A stretch of DNA of 64,000 nt from Bacillus pseudomycoides (GCF_022811845.1 NZ_CP064266.1:4526001-4590000); one strand, 5' to 3'; shown: positions 42,858 through 52,290, numbered from the stretch's first letter. Numbers and translations: made by a program. Notes: generated by a model from the letters alone, not told the origin.

Positions 42858-44207
42858 TTACATATTAGTACGGGGCTCCTCCAATCTCTCCTTACTCTTC
42901 CAATTAAACAAACTTTCAGCCCTAGTTTGCTGCCCTGGTTTCACAAACCACATCGCCCCCATTGCAATAGCGGCCAATACGGCAGCTACGATAAACATAG
43001 AAGGGTACCCATAGCTTACAACTAAGTATCCAGTTAAGGTCGGAGCTAAGATTGTCGCAATATTAGCGATGAAATGCATAATTCCACTATAGGTCCCTGA
43101 TTGAGCAGGCGCCGTATCTACAATAATCGCCCAAAATAATGAACTTGGTAAGAAAGCAAATGCATTTCCAAGTGACATGAGTGCTAATACAGCTACATAA
43201 TTATCCACCGCTGGAATGAAACTAAAGCAAACCGCTGTAAGGAATAAAGCAATAATCGGCAATCCTGTTCGAGCTAAACGAAGGTTTCCTGTTTTACGTA
43301 AAATACGATCAGATAGCTTCGCCCCTAACGGTAATGTAATACAAGCTCCAAGCCAAGGAATCATGCCAAGATACCAAAGAGAAGATAATTGAAAATGGAA
43401 TACATCTTGCAGATATTTCGGTGTCCAAGTTAATATTAAGAAATTGATATATTGAAAGCAAAAATACGCCAGTGTAACCATAACGAATGTTGGAACTTTA
43501 AAAAATGAATACCACGGCTCTTTTTTGATTCCTTCTTCTACTTTTACTGATTGAAGTACCCCTTCATCACTTCGTATTTCAGCTAATTCTTCTTTCGATA
43601 CTCGCGGGTGATCTTCAGGCATACTCGTAAAAGTAAAATACCAAATAACCGCCCATATAATACCAATTGCACCAAGGATAAAAAACATCATTTTCCAGCT
43701 TGTAAAGGATAGTAGCATAACCGCTACAGGTGCAGTTAATACTGCACCTAACGGAACACCTACAAAACCAAGGGATGTTAGAAAAGCTCTTTCTTTTGGT
43801 GCAGCCCAGTTTGCTGCCGTCTTATTCGAAACGGCGAAAGATGGCCCCTCTGTTAACCCAAACAAAACTCGAAACAGAGCAAATCCTGCTAAAGCAGAGC
43901 CACCAAAAACAGCCATCCCTATTTCCCCCGCAAAAGCAGTCGCAATTTCAAAAACAGACCAGGTGATTGCTGCTACGATCCATACAAATTTCGGCCCTTT
44001 TTTATCTGAAAAAATGCCTCCTAATAAAGAACCAATCATGTAACCGTAACCAAAATAACCTAATATAGCTCCCCATTCTTTCGGGTCAAATCCATATTCT
44101 TTTATAATGAAAGACTGTGCATAAGCGATAGCTCCGCGATCAATATAATTCACCATCGTAATCAACGTGAGCATCGCAAAAACATAATAGCGAAATTTAT
44201 TCCTCAT
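42858..44207 (-). CDS. MFS transporter of the lut operon (ACS family)
   Basis: About 449 residues from the ATG at 44207; the ATG 12 bases earlier sits directly on GAGGGGGA. Twelve hydrophobic segments. NYIDRGAIAYAQSFI in segment 1 and GGIFSDKKGPKF fit the anion:cation symporter branch that imports organic acids such as hexuronates. It follows lutC by about 40 bases, so an organic acid such as lactate is the likely substrate. This place is held by other permeases in related bacteria. Confidence 0.84.
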   Translation of the reverse strand: MRNKFRYYVFAMLTLITMVNYIDRGAIAYAQSFIIKEYGFDPKEWGAILGYFGYGYMIGSLLGGIFSDKKGPKFVWIVAAITWSVFEIATAFAGEIGMAVFGGSALAGFALFRVLFGLTEGPSFAVSNKTAANWAAPKERAFLTSLGFVGVPLGAVLTAPVAVMLLSFTSWKMMFFILGAIGIIWAVIWYFTFTSMPEDHPRVSKEELAEIRSDEGVLQSVKVEEGIKKEPWYSFFKVPTFVMVTLAYFCFQYINFLILTWTPKYLQDVFHFQLSSLWYLGMIPWLGACITLPLGAKLSDRILRKTGNLRLARTGLPIIALFLTAVCFSFIPAVDNYVAVLALMSLGNAFAFLPSSLFWAIIVDTAPAQSGTYSGIMHFIANIATILAPTLTGYLVVSYGYPSMFIVAAVLAAIAMGAMWFVKPGQQTRAESLFNWKSKERLEEPRTNM

Positions 44208-44247
44208 CAAAGTTCTCATTCCCCCTCGTATACTTTTGCTTTTCTCT

Positions 44248-44940
44248 CTAATCCTTTAATAAAATGACATGAACCTTGCCAGGGCCATGAACTCCAAAAG
44301 CTAATTCCATTTCAATATCACCTGTCCGGCTTGGGCCAGTAATAAAATTAATACAAGCAGGTAACCCATTAGGAACATGTTCATGGACTCTCGTTACCCC
44401 TTCTGTTAAACGTCTATAAACTGTATGTTCAGAGAGAATCGCTACATAAACTGGTGGCAAAACACTAACTAAACGCCCACGTCCATCACTATTCCATAAA
44501 ACAATTGTTCCAGTCTCAGCTAGCCCCATTTCGGCATATGTAATTCCCATATCCACTTGAGCCACATAATCTCGTAGTTCTCTTTCCTCTTCTTTACTCT
44601 GCCACATTCGATGAGAAACGAAATTTCTTGTTAAATACTTTTCTATTTCAAGCTGTTGTAATCTGTCATCGTCCCAATACACCGCCGATTGAACATTAAA
44701 TTTTTGCACAACATACTGAAGTGCATTCTCGATTTCTGAGCGGTATATATGACTTACTTCTGTATGTAGTGCATTCAAGTTTGTAATAAATTGCTCCACT
44801 AAATATTCGTGATCCATCTCTTTAGGAAAGTGTCTTAATGGATCGTTATTCCACTTGGGAGGGGTTACCCCAGAGCGTCGGTTTCGACCTAGTTTACGTG
44901 CGATATTGTTTAAAAAAGATTCTTGTACATCCGTATTCAT
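44248..44940 (-). CDS. lutC: Lactate utilization protein LutC
   Basis: 230 residues of the LUD (DUF162) family: DMGITYAEMGLAETGTIVL and LPPVYVAILSEHTVYRR are the family core. LutC is a required part of the LutABC complex that oxidises L-lactate to pyruvate. It starts one base after the lutB stop, with GAGGGATTCATAAC before ATG. Confidence 0.93.
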   Translation of the reverse strand: MNTDVQESFLNNIARKLGRNRRSGVTPPKWNNDPLRHFPKEMDHEYLVEQFITNLNALHTEVSHIYRSEIENALQYVVQKFNVQSAVYWDDDRLQQLEIEKYLTRNFVSHRMWQSKEEERELRDYVAQVDMGITYAEMGLAETGTIVLWNSDGRGRLVSVLPPVYVAILSEHTVYRRLTEGVTRVHEHVPNGLPACINFITGPSRTGDIEMELAFGVHGPGKVHVILLKD

Positions 44941-44941
44941 G

Positions 44942-46354
44942 TTATGAATCCCTCTTTTCTTTTTTCCACCACTCCCGGAATGATTGTTTCGTAGGTTTTG
45001 GAAAATCTCTATTTTCTGTCCACCCTTTTAATGGGCCAGGACCATTCGCAATATAACCATCTTTTGCAAATATCGATAAACCGGTGCGAGCCATTTTAAC
45101 GGCTTTCTCGTAAACAAAAGGATGACTCGCCATAAACGCGAAACCTTTAAAAGCCAGTTGCTCAGATTTCGTTATAAATCCTTGTTCTACCTCATCTTTA
45201 CGATGCTCAATGAGAAGATCATGTAATGGAATTTTCACCGGGCAAACATCTGTACATGCGCCGCACAAACTTGATGCAAAAGGTAATTCTTTTAATTCTT
45301 CATATCCTTCTAATAAAGGCGCTAATACTGCCCCAATTGGTCCGCTATAAACGCTTCCATAAGCATGTCCTCCAATATTGCGATATACAGGACATACATT
45401 TACACACGCTCCGCAGCGAATACATTTGAGCACTTCTTGGTAAGCGGTTCCTAAAATATCAGAGCGACCATTATCTAGAATAATTAAATGAAATTCTTCA
45501 GGTCCATCCATATCTTCAGGTAAACGCGGTCCATTAATTCCAGTCATATAAGATGTAATTTTTTGACCCGTAGCACTTCTTGTTAACATGGAAACGACTA
45601 CATCAAGGTCTTTCCATGTCGGGACAAGCCGTTCCATCCCCATGATAGCAATATGAACTTTTGGCAATGTAGTGGTAAGACGAGCATTTCCTTCATTACT
45701 TATGAGAACGACAGATCCAGATTCTGCTACGGCAAAATTACAACCCGAGATACCAATATCCGCTTCTAAAAATTCTTTGCGCAATTGCTTCCTAGCAAAT
45801 TGTAGTAGTTGATCTGTATCAACCGGTATCTTTCTCCCTGCTTCCTTAGAAAAAAGCTCCGCTACTTGTTCTTTCGTCTTATGAATAGCTGGAGCGATTA
45901 AATGAGATGGTGCTTCTCCGGCTAATTGAATGATATACTCTCCAAGATCGGACTCGATCACCTTTAAACCCATTTCTTCTAAATTTTTATTGAGATGTAT
46001 TTCTTCCGAAACCATAGACTTCGATTTAATAATTGATTTTGCTCCTTTTTTTCTCGCAATTTCAGAAACATACGATACGGCATCTTCTGCTTTGAAAGCA
46101 AAATGGACATGTCCTCCATTTCTCCTAACATTTGTAGCTAATTGTTCTAAATAACTATCTAAATTTTCAATTGTATGCATCCGAATTTCAGATGCTGCCT
46201 CACGCCATTCCTCCATATTTCCTAATTCATGTGTAGCCTGTTCTCGTCCCATCCGAAGCCTATCTTGTGTAAATGGAACCGCATTTCTCATCTGCGAATC
46301 GTGCAACGCTTTATCTACTCTTCCCAAAAATTCTAGTCCCTGCACTACACTCAT
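44942..46354 (-). CDS. lutB: Lactate utilization iron-sulfur protein LutB
   Basis: 470 residues. A LUD domain (about 70-290) is followed by two 4Fe-4S motifs (CIRCGACVNVCPVYR near 308 and CGACTDVCPVK near 358) and a helical C-terminal part. It carries electrons in lactate oxidation. The start overlaps lutA by four bases (ATGA), so translation is coupled. Confidence 0.94.
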   Translation of the reverse strand: MSVVQGLEFLGRVDKALHDSQMRNAVPFTQDRLRMGREQATHELGNMEEWREAASEIRMHTIENLDSYLEQLATNVRRNGGHVHFAFKAEDAVSYVSEIARKKGAKSIIKSKSMVSEEIHLNKNLEEMGLKVIESDLGEYIIQLAGEAPSHLIAPAIHKTKEQVAELFSKEAGRKIPVDTDQLLQFARKQLRKEFLEADIGISGCNFAVAESGSVVLISNEGNARLTTTLPKVHIAIMGMERLVPTWKDLDVVVSMLTRSATGQKITSYMTGINGPRLPEDMDGPEEFHLIILDNGRSDILGTAYQEVLKCIRCGACVNVCPVYRNIGGHAYGSVYSGPIGAVLAPLLEGYEELKELPFASSLCGACTDVCPVKIPLHDLLIEHRKDEVEQGFITKSEQLAFKGFAFMASHPFVYEKAVKMARTGLSIFAKDGYIANGPGPLKGWTENRDFPKPTKQSFREWWKKEKRDS

Positions 46355-47079
46355 TGATTCAGCCCCTTCGCTAGTACTTCTGCTACATGTAACACTTGAA
46401 TATCTTTATTTTTTCTACGTAACCGCCCGCCAATATTCATAAGACATCCCATATCTGCTCCAATTAAGAGATTGGCTTCTGCCGTCTCAATATGTTTTAT
46501 TTTTTCATCAACCATCGTTTCAGAAATCGAGCTCATTTTCACTGCAAAAGTACCACCAAACCCGCAGCAATCTTGACAATATGGTAATTCTTTTACGTCT
46601 AGACCTTCTACTTGTGATAGTAACTTGAGAGGTTCATCTTTTATACCAAGTCCGCGGCTCATATGACAAGATTGATGGAAAACTGCCGCCCTAGCTAGCT
46701 TAGAATTCAAATCACTTTTTCCAAGTACATTCATTAAAAAATCCGTTAACTCATACGTCCTATTCGCTAAATGAACTGCTTTTTCATACCATTCACTATC
46801 ATCCTTAAACAGCTCTTTATAATAATGATGAATCATGCTAGCACAAGACCCTGAAGGAGTTACAATATATTCACTATGCTCAAATGCTTTTATCATTTGC
46901 TTCGCTACTAGCTTTGCTTCTTTTGGGTATCCACTATTGTAAGCAGGTTGTCCGCAACAAGTCTGTCCTTCAGGAAAATCTACTTCCACTCCACATTTCC
47001 CCATAATTTCCACAACACTCTTACCTACTTGAGGAAAAAATACATCTGATAAACACGTAATAAATAGCGAAACTTTCAT
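46351..47079 (-). CDS. lutA: Lactate utilization protein LutA
   Basis: 242 residues with two CCG (DUF224) domains: QTCCGQPAYNSG with SGSCASM in the first and YCQDCCGFGGTF in the second, the cysteine sets that bind an iron-sulfur cluster as in GlpC/HdrD. First gene of lutABC, GGAGGAAATTTTT before ATG. The promoter lies in the gap shared with the divergent LysR gene. Confidence 0.94.
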   Translation of the reverse strand: MKVSLFITCLSDVFFPQVGKSVVEIMGKCGVEVDFPEGQTCCGQPAYNSGYPKEAKLVAKQMIKAFEHSEYIVTPSGSCASMIHHYYKELFKDDSEWYEKAVHLANRTYELTDFLMNVLGKSDLNSKLARAAVFHQSCHMSRGLGIKDEPLKLLSQVEGLDVKELPYCQDCCGFGGTFAVKMSSISETMVDEKIKHIETAEANLLIGADMGCLMNIGGRLRRKNKDIQVLHVAEVLAKGLNQ

Positions 47080-47189
47080 AAAAAATTTCCTCCTCGAAAC
47101 GGTATCATATACTTTTCAGTTATAAATCTACTAAAAACACTTTTATATTTTAAATTTTTAGAATTTTCTATATTTAAAATCTTTCATTT

Positions 47190-47199
47190 ATGATATCAT
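47190..47199. promoter_or_regulatory. Short palindrome in the lut/LysR divergent gap
   Basis: ATGATATCAT is a perfect ten-base palindrome between the divergent starts of lutA and the LysR gene. LysR proteins commonly bind such AT-rich dyads, but the site is short and the region is very AT-rich. Confidence 0.3.
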
Positions 47200-47271
47200 G
47201 TGACGTATTATATAAAAACTATTTATAAGGTTGTTTTTGTATATAAAAAAGGTATAGAAAGAGGATTGAAA

Positions 47272-48144
47272 ATGGATATAAGACAACTTCGATATTTTAT
47301 TGCGATCGCTGAAGAAAGGCAGCTTACTCGCGCTGCTCATCGACTGCATATGGCACAGCCTCCTTTAAGCAGACAACTATCGTTACTAGAACAAGAGTTA
47401 TCAGTAAGCCTATTTGAAAGAAACGGCCGAAACATGCATTTAACTGAAGAAGGTAAAATCTTATATATAAAAGCAAAAAGTATCATCGGACAATTAGAGG
47501 AAACCATTACAGAAATTAAAGATACCGGTGAAGGGTTAAGGGGAAATTTATCTATTGGAGCATTTCATTCTTGTATTCCTTTTCTATCTGAAAAAATCCG
47601 TTATTTTCAAAAAAACTATCCGAATGTGAACTTAAAAATATGGGAAGGAGGCCCTTTATACTTAACAGAGCATCTAACAAATCGGAATATCGAGCTCGCT
47701 GTCTTGCGTACCCCTTTTAATAAGGAGATTTTTTCAAGCATTTGTTTATCAAAAGAACCGTTCGTATTAGTCGCGCCCGCTAAATGGGAACTACATAACT
47801 CACAACTTCCAAGCTCCATAAACGAACTTCATCATATCCCTCTTTTACTGTTACATAAAGATAAAGAAGATAGCTATCATCAACTCGTCATTGATGAATG
47901 CAATCGCCGTGGTATAAAATTAAATATAGCGTGTGAATGTCCTGATTCTGCATTCGTACTTATGCTCATCATGGCGGGAATCGGAGCCTCAATTCTACCT
48001 AAAAGTGCCGTATCTTATATCCCACAAGAATTTATCAGAATAGTAGATTTAATAGATTTTCCGTTCCAATCTGAATCATCAATTATATGGTTAAAAGATC
48101 GGAAGCTCTCTAACAGTGCTAGACGATTTATAGAATGTACGTAA
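47272..48144 (+). CDS. LysR-family regulator next to lutABC
   Basis: 290 residues from the ATG at 47272 (AAAGAGGATTG before it). N-terminal winged helix MDIRQLRYFIAIAEERQLTR with AAHRLHMAQPPLSRQLSLLE; an effector domain follows (about 90-285), ending slightly short. It is transcribed away from lutA, so it probably activates lutABC and the MFS gene with an organic acid as signal. In B. subtilis the lut operon is controlled by a GntR-type regulator, so this is a different arrangement. Confidence 0.88.
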   Translation: MDIRQLRYFIAIAEERQLTRAAHRLHMAQPPLSRQLSLLEQELSVSLFERNGRNMHLTEEGKILYIKAKSIIGQLEETITEIKDTGEGLRGNLSIGAFHSCIPFLSEKIRYFQKNYPNVNLKIWEGGPLYLTEHLTNRNIELAVLRTPFNKEIFSSICLSKEPFVLVAPAKWELHNSQLPSSINELHHIPLLLLHKDKEDSYHQLVIDECNRRGIKLNIACECPDSAFVLMLIMAGIGASILPKSAVSYIPQEFIRIVDLIDFPFQSESSIIWLKDRKLSNSARRFIECT

Positions 48145-48166
48145 GAATGATTTTGGAGGTGTAATC

Positions 48167-48457
48167 ATGGCGCTCTTTGCTTCTCCATCATTATGTATCA
48201 TCGCTATAATCTCTTTCGCATTATCTTATTTTGTAGGTGTTAAACAGTACACCTGGCTCTTATCTGGATTTAACGAACGACGCGTCAAAGATAAGCAAAA
48301 ACTAGCAAACATAGTTGGGCTTTACAATCTAGGTGCAGGTGTTGCTGCAACAATTGGTAGTGCCTTCACTACACCAAATACACAAATTATTGTTCCTATT
48401 ATTATCGTTGGACATGTTGTATTAGCGGCTTACGTGAATATAAGAATGGTTCATTAA
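48167..48457 (+). CDS. DUF3784-like small membrane protein
   Basis: 96 residues with three hydrophobic segments and the cytoplasmic block LLSGFNERRVKDKQKLAN after the first, which resembles DUF3784 proteins. TTTTGGAGGTGTAATC precedes ATG, 22 bases after the LysR stop, so it may be in the LysR operon. The function is unknown. Confidence 0.75.
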   Translation: MALFASPSLCIIAIISFALSYFVGVKQYTWLLSGFNERRVKDKQKLANIVGLYNLGAGVAATIGSAFTTPNTQIIVPIIIVGHVVLAAYVNIRMVH

Positions 48458-48704
48458 TCCTTCTAAAAAGAAGGCTCTGTTAAGGGGAAATGGTGAACAA
48501 AGCGTCTAATAACTTATTAAAACATATGGACAAACTATCTCAAGCGAAAAAAGAACAAGCTTTTCAATGAGAGAAACACTCTGTTGGTGGTCGTCTAGTC
48601 CTTATTGAGCTAACGGTTGGAATAGTTGAACATCGCTTGATATTGTTATAATATTCAGATTACATCCAACCATAACAGTATTTAAACTTTAGGGGGAGAT
48701 TTAT

Positions 48705-49082
48705 ATGTCTTTAAAAGTAGGAGATATAATTACGTTTGAACGAACTTTTACAGTAAGGGATGTTGAATTATTTACAGAGATTTCAGGTGATGAAGGAATT
48801 CACCATATAACCCCAGATGAACAGGGCAGACTTGTAACTCAAGGGTTACTAACGGCAACTCTACCAACGAAAATAGGTGGAGATAATAACGTACTGGCTC
48901 GTACTATGAAGTTTGAGTTTTTAAGACCTGTATTTACAGGGGATTCAATAATTTGTGAAGCTAAAATTGAAAAATACGAAAGGCAAAAAAATCATAGAAC
49001 AGCTATTATTTCATCCTTTTTATGTAAAAATCAGAATGAAAAAGTAGTATTAAAAGGCAACTTTTCAGGTGTAATACTTTAA
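48705..49082 (+). CDS. MaoC-like hot-dog fold protein
   Basis: 125 residues. FTVRDVELFTEISGDEGIHHI corresponds to the conserved FSxxSGDxNPxH hydratase motif; the usual Asn-Pro is replaced by EGIH, so the Asp/His pair is kept but hydration activity is uncertain. FLRPVFTGDSI is the second family block. GGGGGAG precedes ATG, with a TATAAT at 48646-48651. The role may be in acyl-CoA metabolism. Confidence 0.8.
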   Translation: MSLKVGDIITFERTFTVRDVELFTEISGDEGIHHITPDEQGRLVTQGLLTATLPTKIGGDNNVLARTMKFEFLRPVFTGDSIICEAKIEKYERQKNHRTAIISSFLCKNQNEKVVLKGNFSGVIL

Positions 49083-49158
49083 ATTCTTTCTACCTTCTTC
49101 AATTAACTGGGGCGTTAGAATCTGATTAGCAACATTAAAATGTAACAGAGCGAAAAAG

Positions 49159-49190
49159 AAAAAAGATAAGCAAATTTGCTTATCTTTTTT
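49159..49190. terminator. Perfect palindromic terminator
   Basis: AAAAGATAAGCAAA and TTTGCTTATCTTTT form a perfect 28-base-plus palindrome with A- and T-runs at the ends. Confidence 0.88.
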
Positions 49191-49241
49191 CTGCTTTCCA
49201 TTCAGTATAATCCATATTAAGATATGGATCTATTTATATTG

Positions 49242-49523
49242 TTATAAAGAATCCACATATTCCTTCGCTTCCAGCAATGAATACCCAAATGCTTCGCGCG
49301 CTTTCTTAACTGCTGTTATTGTTTTCCCTTCTTTTACAAGCTGCCGCAGTTCATTATTAATTTCGGGTTCTACCTCTCTAATTCCCATTTGTTTTGTTAT
49401 TAATTCTAATCTAGTTTCCAAACGCTTTAGTCTAGCATCCGTTCTTTTTTCCATTTTCTTTAATTTTTCTCCAATATAAATGGCTCCAAAAACAATAAAT
49501 GGTATTACAATCCAAAATTCCAT
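49242..49523 (-). CDS. Membrane-anchored protein with L7/L12-like C-terminal domain
   Basis: 93 residues. One N-terminal membrane segment (IVIPFIVFGAIYIG), then a coiled coil (KKMEKRTDARLKRLETRLEL), then LVKEGKTITAVKKAREAFGY with SLLEAKEYVDSL, which resembles the C-terminal domain of ribosomal protein bL12. Such small proteins are common in Bacillus; their role is not known. Confidence 0.78.
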   Translation of the reverse strand: MEFWIVIPFIVFGAIYIGEKLKKMEKRTDARLKRLETRLELITKQMGIREVEPEINNELRQLVKEGKTITAVKKAREAFGYSLLEAKEYVDSL

Positions 49524-49636
49524 ATTCTCATCTCCTTACAATCTATGTATTCCGCACCAACGTTCAATATCAAAATTTCACCATAAAATGAATTTCATAT
49601 ATAGTTATTACATTGATGTGAAGGAGGACATACACT

Positions 49637-49825
49637 ATGATTCGTTACCTCAAATTTTTATTGCAATTTGTCGTCCTTTGCAATGTATTGACTTTACTAT
49701 TCGATATGATTGGATGGTTCATTTTCAAAAAACAAATCGAAAATAAAACAGTTATCAGCCCGCTCATTATGGCAAGATGGACTTTATACATATTTCGATA
49801 CAAGACTCCCTCAAAATCACCATAA
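49637..49825 (+). CDS. Small membrane protein
   Basis: 62 residues. GTGAAGGAGGACATACACT precedes ATG, a strong ribosome site. Residues 7-30 are a long hydrophobic segment; the rest is basic (KKQIENK and YKTPSKSP). No family is recognised. A hairpin terminator follows four bases after the stop, supporting a real gene. Confidence 0.65.
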   Translation: MIRYLKFLLQFVVLCNVLTLLFDMIGWFIFKKQIENKTVISPLIMARWTLYIFRYKTPSKSP

Positions 49826-49830
49826 TACTA

Positions 49831-49859
49831 ATGCCCTCATCTTAAACAAATGAGGACAT
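49831..49859. terminator. Hairpin terminator
   Basis: ATGCCCTCAT and ATGAGGACAT pair with one mismatch; shared by converging genes. Confidence 0.7.
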
Positions 49860-49873
49860 TTATCTGGATCCCT

Positions 49874-50551
49874 TTACTTCTTAATGGATATGTTACATTC
49901 CCCTTGTCTATTCACCTCAATCTGTTTTTCGTTATCAACTTCTATCATTAACGGATAAACTTCTGCATCTAAATCCGAGAAAAACCATCGGCGCCCGGAT
50001 GGCCCTAATAATAAGTAGACCCCATTCTCTCCCATAAACTGAAAACCATCACTTAACGCTTCTCCATCTCTTACTAAAATCCCATATTCTATCAATTGAT
50101 TTCCAACTTCGAGAACTTGATCTGTCGTCATACTCATTTCACTTACATTTAATATAGAGTGAACAGAGAAAGGTTTATTACTTTCTGGAGATATAGTATT
50201 TCTAGAAATAAACTCTACAATATTCCCTGCAGGATCCATAAAATAGAAAGAATGTGCATTCAAGCGTGAAAAATATACTTCATCCTCTCCATCTTCTATA
50301 TTTAAAACGACCTTATTTTTTACCCATTCTTTTGCTTCAGAAAACTTATTAGACGGAATATTGAAAGCAAAATGATAAAAAGGCTTGGTATTCGAATGGT
50401 TTTTACGAAACTCTAATTCGCTCTCTCCTACTTGGATGCTAAAACTCACTTCACTACTATGCAATAACTGAAACCCTAATGTATGTAAATAGAATTCTTG
50501 CACTTCTTCTAATGCTTGACTGTATAGAATCACTTTATTTATCAACATCAT
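49874..50551 (-). CDS. Two-domain VOC-family protein
   Basis: 225 residues. First VOC unit about residues 1-120 (VQEFYLHTLGFQLL, FYHFAFNIPSN, FYFMDPAGNIVEFI), second unit less clear (VLEVGNQLIEYGI, GFQFMGENGVYLLLGPSGR). His62-like and Glu114-like residues could bind a metal. Members include dioxygenases and glyoxalases. GGAGGCGTTT lies before two adjacent ATG codons, so the start may be one codon later. Confidence 0.82.
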   Translation of the reverse strand: MMLINKVILYSQALEEVQEFYLHTLGFQLLHSSEVSFSIQVGESELEFRKNHSNTKPFYHFAFNIPSNKFSEAKEWVKNKVVLNIEDGEDEVYFSRLNAHSFYFMDPAGNIVEFISRNTISPESNKPFSVHSILNVSEMSMTTDQVLEVGNQLIEYGILVRDGEALSDGFQFMGENGVYLLLGPSGRRWFFSDLDAEVYPLMIEVDNEKQIEVNRQGECNISIKK

Positions 50552-50617
50552 AAACGCCTCCTTCTACTTCAATGCTATATTCAAATCATATAGTTAATAA
50601 CTTAATTTTACAAATAA

Positions 50618-50662
50618 TTGAATTAATAAGAAATTTAACCTATAATTACAACTAGGTATTGT
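50618..50662 (+). promoter_or_regulatory. fabH promoter with FapR-like box
   Basis: TTGAAT and TATAAT are 17 bases apart (50618-50623, 50641-50646). ACAACTAGGTATTGT (50648-50662) follows. Read on the other strand it contains TACCTAGT, the core of the FapR operator known from fatty-acid genes, but the outer arms diverge. Confidence 0.55.
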
Positions 50663-50691
50663 GACTTGATTATAAAAAAGGAGGCATTCGT

Positions 50692-51672
50692 ATGAATTCA
50701 AAAGCACGAATTACAGCTGTTGGGACTTATGTACCCGAGAAAGTTCTATCAAACGAAGCTTTATCAAATCTTGTTGAAACGACCGATGAATGGATTGTAC
50801 AGCGAACTGGTATGCATGAGAGAAGAATTACTTCCCCTGACGAATTCTCTACAACCTTATGTATTCGAGCTGTTCAAAATTTAATCGATCGATTCCATGT
50901 TTCTATTGATGACGTTGATTTAATTATTGTCGCAACAGCTACACCGGATTACATGTTCCCTAATACCGCAAGTCAAGTTCAGGCTCATTTTGAAATACCT
51001 CATACAGGCGCAATGGATCTAAGTGCAGCTTGCGCTGGATTTGTATATGGATTAATTGTTGCCAACGGCCTCATTACTTCGGGAACTAACAAAAAGATAC
51101 TTGTGATTGGCGCTGAAACACTTTCAAAAATCACAGATTATAGTGACCGTACTACTTGCATACTTTTCGGAGACGGTGCTGGTGCAGCTCTTGTAGAATA
51201 CGATGAAAACAACCCTAGTTTTTTAGGAACTCATATGGGATCTAAAGGTTCTGGTGGAATCAACTTATACCAAACTGCCTTATCAAAAACAATGAATGGA
51301 GCCCCATTACAAGACACACCTTACCTTGTGCAAAACGGAAGAGCGGTTTACAAATGGGCTGTAAACACAGTTCCACAAGGCGTACAAGAATTGCTAGAAA
51401 AAAATCATTTCAATATATCAAATATTGATTGGTTCATTCCACATAGCGTCAATTTAAGAATGATTGAATCCATTTGCGAACGAACTGGCGTTTCCCTTGA
51501 TCGTACACTTATGAGTCTACAATATTGCGGAAACACTTCTGCTGCTTCTATTCCACTAGCACTTGATATCGGATTAAAAGATGGAAAAATTCAGAATGGT
51601 GACACCCTACTTTTATACGGATTCGGCGGAGGACTTGTACATGCAGGACTCATTTTAAAATGGAATATATAA
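50692..51672 (+). CDS. fabH: 3-oxoacyl-ACP synthase III
   Basis: 326 residues. Catalytic Cys114 in SAACAGFVYG, His251 in IPHSVNLRM and Asn281 in GNTSAAS form the KASIII triad. It condenses acyl-CoA with malonyl-ACP and starts fatty-acid synthesis, with branched primers in Bacillus. It is a lone gene, as for the second FabH (FabHB) of B. subtilis. The usual IPHQAN is IPHSVN here. AAAGGAGGCATTCGT precedes ATG. Confidence 0.94.
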   Translation: MNSKARITAVGTYVPEKVLSNEALSNLVETTDEWIVQRTGMHERRITSPDEFSTTLCIRAVQNLIDRFHVSIDDVDLIIVATATPDYMFPNTASQVQAHFEIPHTGAMDLSAACAGFVYGLIVANGLITSGTNKKILVIGAETLSKITDYSDRTTCILFGDGAGAALVEYDENNPSFLGTHMGSKGSGGINLYQTALSKTMNGAPLQDTPYLVQNGRAVYKWAVNTVPQGVQELLEKNHFNISNIDWFIPHSVNLRMIESICERTGVSLDRTLMSLQYCGNTSAASIPLALDIGLKDGKIQNGDTLLLYGFGGGLVHAGLILKWNI

Positions 51673-51673
51673 C

Positions 51674-51770
51674 ATAAAGTGAAACTTTAATCAGTGGAGG
51701 TTTTCTTCATCCCCCACTGATTATTAGTTGAACCAATCGGGCTTTTACGGGCAGTTGATCCCCCATCTAA
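51674..51770. repeat. Truncated bcr1-like repeat, reverse orientation
   Basis: On the minus strand it reads CTGCCCGTAAAAGCCCGATT and GGTTCAACTAATAATCAGTG, then the TAATCAGTGG/CCACTGATTA hairpin and ends in TTTAT at 51674. This matches the second part of the copy at 39509 almost base for base; the first part is missing. It starts one base after the fabH stop and may act as its terminator. Confidence 0.72.
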
Positions 51771-51809
51771 CATTACATTTTTTATTACATTATCATTCTT
51801 CTTTTTTCT

Positions 51810-52058
51810 TTATATAATATTTTTAGCTACAATTTTCAAATGCTCCGGCGCAATAATTTCCTTTATGTTTTCTTGAAAATCCTCATGAAGCATTTCTTCA
51901 AGATGCTCTAATAACACTTCAAGAGGTGTACACTCTAAAGTGTCAATGTTCAATAAAGAATAATGTTCTTTTTTCTTTATTACTAAATATTGCTTTTCTT
52001 CCGTTATAAGTAAAGAACCCAATCGAACCCCAAGTAAACGTTGATCATCAAATTTCAT
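51810..52058 (-). CDS. Small hypothetical protein
   Basis: 82 residues, GAGAGAGGGATAGAAT before ATG. Begins MKFDDQRLLGVRLGSLLITE, then a beta-like stretch and an acidic helix (LLEHLEEMLHEDFQENI). No family or membrane segment recognised. A single gene. Confidence 0.65.
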   Translation of the reverse strand: MKFDDQRLLGVRLGSLLITEEKQYLVIKKKEHYSLLNIDTLECTPLEVLLEHLEEMLHEDFQENIKEIIAPEHLKIVAKNII

Positions 52059-52290
52059 ATTCTATCCCTCTCTCTATATTGATAGATATACTATAGAAGC
52101 AAAACACTTTACATAATTTAACAGATATATACATACTATGAATTTATCATAATTCATTTCAAAAAACACAAAAATGTTGGTATTATTCCTTAAGATAAAA
52201 CTTACACTACACATTTCACATACAAATTTCTTATTTCTCCATATATTTCGGTGTAAAAAACTTTCTCAATATATAGAGATCACTTTTTTG

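Noticed and set aside
48493..48570. 25-codon frame starting GTGAACAAAG after the DUF3784-like gene
   Set aside because: The ribosome site is poorly spaced, the product is short and resembles nothing known; it may be an old element end but cannot be supported.
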